Of a stretch of DNA of 17,262 nucleotides, positions 1 to 6,524 are shown piece after piece. The position numbers and the translations under genes were made by a program. Every line of letters begins with the position of its first letter. Position 1 is the stretch's first letter. The DNA lies in contig CAMVRW010000017.1 in NCBI GenBank assembly GCA_947169985.1, positions 1 through 17,262 of the forward strand, in the 5' to 3' direction. The stretch comes from an uncultured Butyrivibrio sp. (GTDB taxonomy: Bacteria > Bacillota > Clostridia > Lachnospirales > Lachnospiraceae). The notes beneath the pieces are model-generated. The model was not told the DNA's origin. It searched no databases and was given only the letters and a program-made list of their open reading frames with translations.

Positions 1-105
1 CTTTCACTTGATGCAACAATGAATGATACTGTTAAGCTTACAAGAATACGTCCACTTGATGCTGAGGCTGTATACAAAATATATAAAGAGGCATTATTAT
101 CTTAA
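1..105 (+). CDS. 3' end of an unidentified protein (partial)
   Basis: The window opens inside a reading frame that runs in frame for 34 codons to a TAA at 103-105. The visible C-terminus begins LSLDATMNDTVKLTRI and ends IYKEALLS. It is a mixed charged and hydrophobic tail with no membrane segment and no motif I recognise. Only 14 bases separate its stop from the TTG start of the next gene, and the AAGGGAA ribosome binding site of that gene directly overlaps the stop. The two genes are therefore probably co-transcribed, and this one may belong to the same sugar pathway. That role is inferred from position alone. The short tail could also be a chance open frame, but its end fits the operon spacing. 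Confidence 0.5.
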   Translation, partial: LSLDATMNDTVKLTRIRPLDAEAVYKIYKEALLS

Positions 106-119
106 GGGAATTTTATTGA

Positions 120-863
120 TTGGAGTTTTTTGAGGTGAAGAATAGTAGTTTAAAGACAATAATTGTCATGCCTGTAGCAAATGAAGCTGACACAATGGAG
201 CAGGTAATTGACGAGATATTTGCACAGGGGTTTGAAAATCTGTATTACTATCCGGTGATAGACGATTTTTCCAAGGATGATACCGAAAAGATAATAAGAA
301 AGAAAGCAGAAGAAAATCCTAACATCAAGCTTATATATTATAAGGAATCAAAGGGTGTAATCAGTTGTTACTTAGAGGGTTATAGACAGGCTCTTGCTGA
401 TGGGGCTGACAGGATAATAGAGATGGATGGTGGATTGAGCCATGATCCCAAGCAGCTTACTCAGTTTATGGAAAAGCTGGATGAAGGTTACGACTGTGTA
501 TGGGGATCAAGATTCACTAAGGGCGGCGGAGTAAGTGATCTTCCGCTGTACAGAAGGCTTCTTAGCGGAGGCGGACCACTCCTCTCTAATCTTGTTCTTG
601 GCACTACATTAAAGGATATGACCAGTGGCTATGAAGCTTTTCAGAGAAAAGTTCTTGAGTCGATGGACCTTGATCAGATAATGTCCACAGGTCATATGTA
701 CCAGACAGAGATGCGCTACTACTGTAGAAATTTGAACTGTATCGAGGTCCCTATCCACTATGTGGGTTCCACTACAGGACTTAAGGCTTCTACTGTAATG
801 GAGGCGCTTTCCATCCTGTTTAAGCTAAAGAAACACGAAAAATACGTATGGAAGAAAGACTGA
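120..863 (+). CDS. Family 2 glycosyltransferase, polyprenyl-phosphate-sugar synthase (DPM1-like)
   Basis: This is a GT-A fold family 2 glycosyltransferase of 247 aa. It probably moves a sugar from a nucleotide sugar onto a polyprenyl phosphate at the inner face of the membrane. Motifs run in the family order: MPVANEADT (17-25) opens the nucleotide-binding fold, IDDFSKDDT (47-55) is the DDxSxDxT element, EMDGGLSHDP (101-110) is the metal-site segment, SRF is at 130-132 and DMTSGYEAF (166-174) is typical of DPM1-like enzymes. There are no clear membrane spans, so it resembles the short single-domain DPM1 class without a membrane tail. The start is TTG at 120, chosen because AAGGGAA at 104-110 lies nine bases upstream; GTG at 135 lacks such a site. 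The oddity is DGG at 103-105, where DPM-type enzymes usually have D-A-D. The specific sugar cannot be read from the sequence. Confidence 0.85.
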   Translation: MEFFEVKNSSLKTIIVMPVANEADTMEQVIDEIFAQGFENLYYYPVIDDFSKDDTEKIIRKKAEENPNIKLIYYKESKGVISCYLEGYRQALADGADRIIEMDGGLSHDPKQLTQFMEKLDEGYDCVWGSRFTKGGGVSDLPLYRRLLSGGGPLLSNLVLGTTLKDMTSGYEAFQRKVLESMDLDQIMSTGHMYQTEMRYYCRNLNCIEVPIHYVGSTTGLKASTVMEALSILFKLKKHEKYVWKKD

Positions 864-864
864 T

Positions 865-2082
865 ATGAAGACAACTGGGTATCTTATCCTTGGGGCGGGA
901 CCTTCAGGCCTTACCTACGGCAGAAGGCTCATGGATAAAGGAATTACGGATTTCATAATATTGGAAAAAGAGGAATCTGCCGGGGGACTTTGTCGCTCCC
1001 AGGAGGTAGATGGAAAGCCCCTTGATATAGGCGGCGGACATTTCCTGGACGTCAGAAGACCCAAGGTATGTGACTTTGTCTTCAGGTTCCTGCCCCAGGA
1101 TCAGTGGAATATATTCGACAGGGATTCCAGGATCAGAGTGGACGGCTGCGAGGTTTCCCATCCTTTGGAGGCCAGTATCTGGCAGTTCCCTGAAAAAATC
1201 CAGGACAGATATCTTAATTCCATCAAAAAAGCCGGATGCAATACCGGAGCTCCGATGCCGACGCATTTCAAGGACTGGATAAGGTGGAAGCTGGGAGATG
1301 AGATAGCTGATAACTACATGATCCCCTACAACAGCAAGATGTTTGCTGATTCCCTTGATGAGCTTGGAACCTACTGGCTGGAGAAGCTTCCCAATGTGAG
1401 CTTTGAAGAGACTTTGCAGTCTGTAAAGGAGCATAGGAGCCTTGGCACACAGCCGGGACATGCAAGGTTCTATTATCCCAAGGATTATGGATATGGCGAG
1501 CCTTTCCTTCGAATGGCTGATTCCATGCAGCATAATATAGTTTATAACGCTCCGGTAAAAGAGCTGTCGCTAAAGGATAGGACTGTTACCACTATGAGCG
1601 GGGAGAAATACCAGGCCCAAAAGATAATCACCACTATTCCATGGGATTCCATGATGGTTACTGATGCTTCTTCTGAGGTTAAGGAAGCCATCACTAAGCT
1701 TAAGCATTCTTCTGTCGAGATCCGCTATGTAAATGAGGATCCAGGCAGCAAGGCCCACTGGATATATGTTCCATCCCTTGAGGTTCCCTATCACAGGATC
1801 CTTTGCAGATGTAATTTCTGTCTTGGAAGCAGAGGATACTGGGTTGAGACCGTAAAGTCCAGAGCTGAGGCCTACAAGGCATCCAAGTGGATAAAGAATT
1901 TTGCCTACATGAATGACTACGCATATCCTCTTAATACTATTGATAAGAGGGAAGCTATAGCCCTGATCCTTAAGGAAGCCGCATCTTTTAATGTCATCGG
2001 CCTTGGAAGATGGGGAGAACACGAACACTACAACTCAGATGTAGTAATAGAAAAAGCTATGGAGCTTGCAGACAATGAATAA
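865..2082 (+). CDS. FAD-dependent oxidoreductase, UDP-galactopyranose-mutase-like
   Basis: This 405 aa flavoprotein starts with a Rossmann FAD-binding fold: GAGPSG at 10-15, the ribose-binding acidic residue at the end of beta-2 (ILEKE, E34), then AGGLCRS at 39-45. YYPKDYGYGE (203-212) and the C-terminal GLGRWGEHEHYNSD (379-392) match the second FAD-contact pattern GRxGxxxYxxxD of UDP-galactopyranose mutases and related amine-oxidase-fold proteins. It probably acts on a nucleotide- or lipid-linked sugar as mutase or oxidoreductase. It is not a clear-cut Glf, so the reaction is open; a protoporphyrinogen-oxidase-like or desaturase-like activity is also possible. The ATG lies one base after the stop of the preceding glycosyltransferase, and the 3' end overlaps the next gene by eight bases. 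Translation is thus probably coupled across all three genes. Confidence 0.8.
   Translation: MKTTGYLILGAGPSGLTYGRRLMDKGITDFIILEKEESAGGLCRSQEVDGKPLDIGGGHFLDVRRPKVCDFVFRFLPQDQWNIFDRDSRIRVDGCEVSHPLEASIWQFPEKIQDRYLNSIKKAGCNTGAPMPTHFKDWIRWKLGDEIADNYMIPYNSKMFADSLDELGTYWLEKLPNVSFEETLQSVKEHRSLGTQPGHARFYYPKDYGYGEPFLRMADSMQHNIVYNAPVKELSLKDRTVTTMSGEKYQAQKIITTIPWDSMMVTDASSEVKEAITKLKHSSVEIRYVNEDPGSKAHWIYVPSLEVPYHRILCRCNFCLGSRGYWVETVKSRAEAYKASKWIKNFAYMNDYAYPLNTIDKREAIALILKEAASFNVIGLGRWGEHEHYNSDVVIEKAMELADNE
2061..2064 (+). promoter_or_regulatory. Ribosome binding site that sets the GT-C start
   Basis: GGAG lies ten bases before the ATG at 2075 but only one base before the in-frame TTG at 2066. The ATG is therefore the likely start. 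The site is inside the 3' end of the preceding FAD-protein gene. Confidence 0.6.
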
Positions 2083-4309
2083 ACTGATAAAGACCATTCT
2101 GGCAGTACTTCTTGTATTTACCAGCTGCGGAATGCTTTTTGCGCTGTCAAAACAGGCAGGAATAAGCAACAAGGAGGAGGACGTAAGGCCTCCCCTTTTT
2201 GATACACCCTCATATGTGGAGCTTACTGAAGATGTTCCTATTGTGGTCAGATTTACTGCCAAAGAAGATGCACACTTAGGGGAACTTTCGGTGGTTCTGG
2301 TCAACACGGACTCCACAGGAAACGGAACTGTTGTGTTTGAACTTGTGGAATCGGAAAGGACCTTTCCTGTTGATTCAGATGCTACATTGTTGTTCTGCCA
2401 GGGCATTATTGAGAGCGATGTGCCTGTGGGTGCTTGGTACAATATTGGCAATACGGACTTTTATCTTGAAAAGGGCAAGTCCTATACACTTACCATCAAA
2501 GCTGAGGGCTGCAATCCCTATTTCATCAAGACTCAGAGTAAGGCAACGGACACAGTAATGCCCTTTACGGAGAAGGTTTTCCGGGCAAGTAGGGGCCTTG
2601 ATGATCCGGATATTAATAACCTTGTTGAAACTGGATGCGGATTGTCTATCGGAGTGAGCATGATCTCTGATAAGCCACTTACCTATGGTGATATCTTTTA
2701 TTTCTCGAGAATTATCATTGTGCTGGCAGCTCTTTTCCTGCTGGCACTTATAATACTTGGAAAAGACAAGATCCGCGACCTCTTTACACGCAGCAGATCC
2801 TTACATATCCTTGAAAAGGCCGGAAACGACATATTCCTGGTGCTTCTTTTTGCACTTCTTTGCTGCTCCATATATATCAACGGATATCTTGAGGGTATCA
2901 ACATCAGCGCAGATTCTGCAGGATACCTCCGTGAAGCAGTGAATATGGCTGCGGGAAGAGGTTTCCACTTCGACTCTCTGGCAGGCTATGACAATTCATG
3001 GTTTGCCAACTGGCCTATCCTGTATCCTTTGATGATAGCAGCAGTGATGAAGGTCACAGGCTTTGAGGTCTATGCAGCCTCAAAGGTCCTTTCCATGATC
3101 CTGGTGGGAATCCTGATTCTTGTCCTTCGTTTTACTTACAAAAAGGACGCCTGGTTTTACGGTCTTTTGATGACCAATCTGGGGCTTATGTACCTGTACT
3201 GGTACTCCTGGAGCGAGCTTCCATTCATCCTCTTCATGGTGATGTTTGTGCTTATGCTTTCAAAGGCTCTTGAGCAGGAGAAGGTTTCTGTAAAAGGCTG
3301 CATTTTCCTTGGGCTATCCATAGTTCTTTGTTTCCTCACAAGATACTTTGGAATGTTTACCTTTGGAGTTATGGGATTCTACATCCTGCTCCTTCTTTAC
3401 AAAGACATAAAAGCAGGTAAAAAGCTCTTTTCACAAAAGGTTGTTGCCCTTGCGGCTACTTCAGTGGTTTCAGGGCTGCTGTGCCTTGCTTACCTTGTCA
3501 ACAACAAGATACAAAACGGAATGCCCTCCGGGGTTTCAAGATCCATGTGGTGGGATGATTACCAGAGCCTTACCAATGATCTGGTGAAAGCTCTTCTGGC
3601 TGAAATACTTAACCTGTTCCACTTGGAGGTCCCTGCCTTTATTTCGGGACTTTCCTATGACAAAGGAGCTCTAATTGTGTTACTGGTGGTGATCGCCATT
3701 TGTGTATTTGCAGTAAGACGCTGCATGCCAATGTCCAGACCTTCAGTATTTATCACTGCTTCAGCCATTTACTATGGAATGTTCATCATAATAAGGTACT
3801 TTTCTTCAATGGATACCTTCTACTACAGGTTTTTTGCTCCAGCCACCTTCCTTCTGACATTGGGACTGACAGAACTTATTCTCACAAACCTTGGGAAAAG
3901 AGCTTACTACGGTATCATGCTGTTTATGACGGGATTTTTGGGCATTTTCCTTTGGGGAGATTTAAGTCAGCACATTCTGAAAGAGCATGCTTTTCCATAT
4001 TATGAGATAGTTCAGATGAACTGGGATGAGGATTATCAGGAGATCCCTGATCACAGCGTTGTCATCTTCAGCACTCTGGATTACAGATCCCAGTTCTACA
4101 GACCGGATGTTGTGGAGGGACTGATCGAGCCTGGCGATACCATGGATGACCTCAAAGCAAAGTACTTCGGCAGCAAAAACATGTGCATTCTCACAGGTGA
4201 TGCCAGGGCTATGCTGGAGTCTGGAATATATGATAAAAGCGTTAATGAAGCTATTGAATCGGTATTTGTGGGCGATAATAAATATTGCATTATAACGCTG
4301 AATAATTAA
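2075..4309 (+). CDS. Polytopic membrane glycosyltransferase, GT-C fold (PMT/ArnT-like)
   Basis: This is a 744 aa integral membrane protein. An N-terminal hydrophobic segment (about 5-25) is followed by about 170 residues without membrane spans, rich in beta-prone stretches and probably a sandwich domain outside the cell. A long series of transmembrane helices starts near 205. After the third hydrophobic segment comes SADSAGYL with Asp at 280, placed like the first-loop catalytic Asp of polyprenyl-phosphate-sugar dependent GT-C enzymes. SELPF (379-383) and LTRYFG (421-426) are also typical of the PMT/ArnT group. The C-terminal 100 residues are soluble. It probably takes a sugar from a polyprenyl phosphate on the outer face, which fits the DPM1-like enzyme two genes upstream. 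The acceptor is unknown: wall polymer, lipid or protein. The ATG is preferred to TTG at 2066 on ribosome-site spacing. Confidence 0.75.
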   Translation: MNKLIKTILAVLLVFTSCGMLFALSKQAGISNKEEDVRPPLFDTPSYVELTEDVPIVVRFTAKEDAHLGELSVVLVNTDSTGNGTVVFELVESERTFPVDSDATLLFCQGIIESDVPVGAWYNIGNTDFYLEKGKSYTLTIKAEGCNPYFIKTQSKATDTVMPFTEKVFRASRGLDDPDINNLVETGCGLSIGVSMISDKPLTYGDIFYFSRIIIVLAALFLLALIILGKDKIRDLFTRSRSLHILEKAGNDIFLVLLFALLCCSIYINGYLEGINISADSAGYLREAVNMAAGRGFHFDSLAGYDNSWFANWPILYPLMIAAVMKVTGFEVYAASKVLSMILVGILILVLRFTYKKDAWFYGLLMTNLGLMYLYWYSWSELPFILFMVMFVLMLSKALEQEKVSVKGCIFLGLSIVLCFLTRYFGMFTFGVMGFYILLLLYKDIKAGKKLFSQKVVALAATSVVSGLLCLAYLVNNKIQNGMPSGVSRSMWWDDYQSLTNDLVKALLAEILNLFHLEVPAFISGLSYDKGALIVLLVVIAICVFAVRRCMPMSRPSVFITASAIYYGMFIIIRYFSSMDTFYYRFFAPATFLLTLGLTELILTNLGKRAYYGIMLFMTGFLGIFLWGDLSQHILKEHAFPYYEIVQMNWDEDYQEIPDHSVVIFSTLDYRSQFYRPDVVEGLIEPGDTMDDLKAKYFGSKNMCILTGDARAMLESGIYDKSVNEAIESVFVGDNKYCIITLNN

Positions 4310-4333
4310 AATATATATTATAAAACGTTATGC

Positions 4334-4340
4334 GGGAGGT
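4334..4340 (+). promoter_or_regulatory. Strong ribosome binding site that decides a TTG start
   Basis: GGGAGGT is an almost perfect anti-16S match. It lies seven bases before TTG at 4348 and downstream of the in-frame ATG at 4330, which itself has no upstream site. Starting at TTG removes six residues and gives the peptidase the usual short N-terminus before its VPVVMQMEALECG segment. Confidence 0.8.
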
Positions 4341-4347
4341 TGGGTCA

Positions 4348-6510
4348 TTGGCAAATACGATAACAAAAGGAGTTGCTAAAGTCCCTGTGGTTATGCAGAT
4401 GGAGGCCCTTGAATGCGGAGCTGCCTGTCTTGACATGATCCTGGCCTACTATGGCAGGTGGATTGCCCTTGAACAGGTGAGGCTTGATTGTGGTGTCTCC
4501 AGAGACGGATCCAATGCAAGAAATATCCTGAAGGCTGCAAGGAACTACGGTCTTTCGGCCAATGGATATAAGATTCCTGCAGAGGCTCTTAATAGTAATG
4601 CCACATTCCCCTGCATCATTCACTGGGAGTACAATCATTTTGTTGTTCTTTGTGGCTTTAAGGGCAACAAGGTCTGCATAAATGACCCCTCCAGAGGTAC
4701 TGTTTACATTCCCTATCAGGAGTTTGAAAAGAGCTACACAGGTATAGCTCTTTTGTTTGAGCCTGAGAAAAGCTTTGAAAAGGGTGGAAAGCGTAAGAGT
4801 ATCCTTGGCTTTGCCATGAAAAGACTTCAGGACGCCAAGGCAGCAGTTATCTTTACTGTGGCTATAACTCTGTTCTCCTACGGCTTTACAGTAATCAATC
4901 CCTTTATTTCCGAATTCTTCATGGATGATATTCTGACCACCAGAGCAAAGTCGGATTATCCCGTTTTTCTTGGAGTAGTATTTGCTCTTGCAGTTGTCCA
5001 GATAGCTGTATCCTGGGTTGCTGCTATTTATTCCCTAAAGATCGATGGAAAACTGGCTATTAACGGTAGTACCTCCTTTATGTGGAAGGTGCTTCGTCTT
5101 CCGATGGAGTTTTTCTCTCAGAGAATGTCCGGTGATATCCTCATGAGACAATCCACAAATGAAGAAATAGCCAGCACTATTGTAAATACTCTGGCGCCTC
5201 TTGCCCTGAACACTATCATGATGATCTTTTACCTGGTCATTATGATAAATTTCTCTGTTCCCCTTACTATTCTTGGTATCATTACCGTTATGATAAATCT
5301 CTATATATCCAAGATCGTATCTGATCACAGGATAAATGTTACCCGTGGGATCATGGTGGACAGGGGAAAACTTTCCACTGCCACTCTTTCCGGTATCAGC
5401 ATGATAGAGACCATAAAGGCCAGCGGAGCGGAGAACGGCTTTTATGAAAACTGGCTGGAGCTAAAGGCAAGCGTAGATGAGAAGGAAGTCCAGCTCATGC
5501 GTAATGATATCTATCTTGGCGGAATTCCCCTGATGGTAAATACCCTTGCTAATAGTGCTATCCTGATCGGCGGTGTTTTACTGGCGTTTAACGGGCATTT
5601 CACCATCGGTATGATCACTGCATTCCAGGCTGTTCTTGGTTCTTTCATGGGACCTGCCCAAACTCTTACAAATGCCGGACAGACTATGCTTGAGATGAGA
5701 ACTGAGATGGAGCGTGTTGAGGATGTAATGAACTACAGATCTGATGAATACGCTGACAGAGAGGACGATATGTCCCACGTCTTTGAGAAGCTCTCCGGCG
5801 ATATCGTCATGAAAGACGTATGTTTCGGCTATTCAAGGCTTGACGAGCCTTTTATCAAAAACTTTAACCTGAACCTGTCCCAGGGTAAAAGAGTTGCCAT
5901 CGTTGGCGGAAGTGGATGCGGAAAATCCACGGTTTCAAAGCTTTTATCAGGACTCTATAAACCCTGGAGCGGCCAGATCCTTTTTGATGGCAAGACCATC
6001 GATCAGATAGACAGAAGCTCTTTTACCGGATCCGTAGCTGTGGTGGACCAGGACATTATCCTGTTTGAGGACACCATTGAAAACAACATCAAGATGTGGG
6101 ACGAATCCATAGAGAACTTCGAGATGATACTGGCAGCCAGAGATGCCCAGATTCACGACGACATAGTAAAGAAACCCGGAGGCTATCAGCATATGATCGC
6201 TGAGGGAGGAAAAGACCTATCCGGCGGACAAAGACAGCGACTGGAGATCGCCAGGGTTCTTGCCATGGATCCTTCAATAGTCATACTGGATGAAGCTACC
6301 AGCGCTCTGGATGCAAGGACCGAGTACGAAGTAGTAAATGCCATAAAGGACAGGGGAATAACCCTTGTGATAATTGCCCATAGACTTTCTACAATCAGGG
6401 ACTGCGACGAGATCATAGTTCTTGATAAGGGAAACATCGTGGAGCGTGGAACACACGAGGAACTGTTGGGCCTTGGCGGCTATTACAGCGCGCTGGTATC
6501 AAATGACTAA
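4348..6510 (+). CDS. NHLP/NHLM-type bacteriocin exporter with C39 leader peptidase (ABC subunit 1)
   Basis: This 720 aa protein cuts the leader of a peptide cargo, usually after a Gly-Gly-type site, and exports the core peptide with ATP energy. The N-terminal peptidase C39 domain (about 10-135) has all expected residues: Q17, nucleophile C23 in EALECGAAC, H97 in YNHFVVL and D113 in NDPSRG. Six membrane helices lie at roughly 160-430. The nucleotide-binding domain has Walker A GGSGCGKST (520-528), signature LSGGQRQR (624-631), Walker B with DEATSALD (648-655) and the H-loop His 678. The segment VPVVMQMEALECGAAC, followed by CGVSRDGSNA, is characteristic of the NHLP/NHLM family rather than ComA or LagD exporters. 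The partner ABC follows 14 bases downstream. No terminator separates it from the sugar operon upstream. No precursor gene is visible nearby. Confidence 0.92.
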   Translation: MANTITKGVAKVPVVMQMEALECGAACLDMILAYYGRWIALEQVRLDCGVSRDGSNARNILKAARNYGLSANGYKIPAEALNSNATFPCIIHWEYNHFVVLCGFKGNKVCINDPSRGTVYIPYQEFEKSYTGIALLFEPEKSFEKGGKRKSILGFAMKRLQDAKAAVIFTVAITLFSYGFTVINPFISEFFMDDILTTRAKSDYPVFLGVVFALAVVQIAVSWVAAIYSLKIDGKLAINGSTSFMWKVLRLPMEFFSQRMSGDILMRQSTNEEIASTIVNTLAPLALNTIMMIFYLVIMINFSVPLTILGIITVMINLYISKIVSDHRINVTRGIMVDRGKLSTATLSGISMIETIKASGAENGFYENWLELKASVDEKEVQLMRNDIYLGGIPLMVNTLANSAILIGGVLLAFNGHFTIGMITAFQAVLGSFMGPAQTLTNAGQTMLEMRTEMERVEDVMNYRSDEYADREDDMSHVFEKLSGDIVMKDVCFGYSRLDEPFIKNFNLNLSQGKRVAIVGGSGCGKSTVSKLLSGLYKPWSGQILFDGKTIDQIDRSSFTGSVAVVDQDIILFEDTIENNIKMWDESIENFEMILAARDAQIHDDIVKKPGGYQHMIAEGGKDLSGGQRQRLEIARVLAMDPSIVILDEATSALDARTEYEVVNAIKDRGITLVIIAHRLSTIRDCDEIIVLDKGNIVERGTHEELLGLGGYYSALVSND

Positions 6511-6524
6511 AGGGGAGCTTATAA

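Noticed and set aside
904..1533. Minus-strand open frame of 209 codons
   Set aside because: It lies fully inside the FAD-protein gene, which has clear family motifs. The antisense translation shows no recognisable motif.
2075..2140. Lipoprotein signal in the GT-C protein (FTSC near residue 18)
   Set aside because: Position -3 is Phe rather than Leu or a similar residue, and the protein is a polytopic enzyme. The segment is better read as a first membrane helix.
4284..4317. Promoter before the exporter (TTGCAT with TATATA-like runs)
   Set aside because: Spacing to any good -10 box is 19 bases or more, and AT-richness alone makes such matches likely. Not called as a feature.
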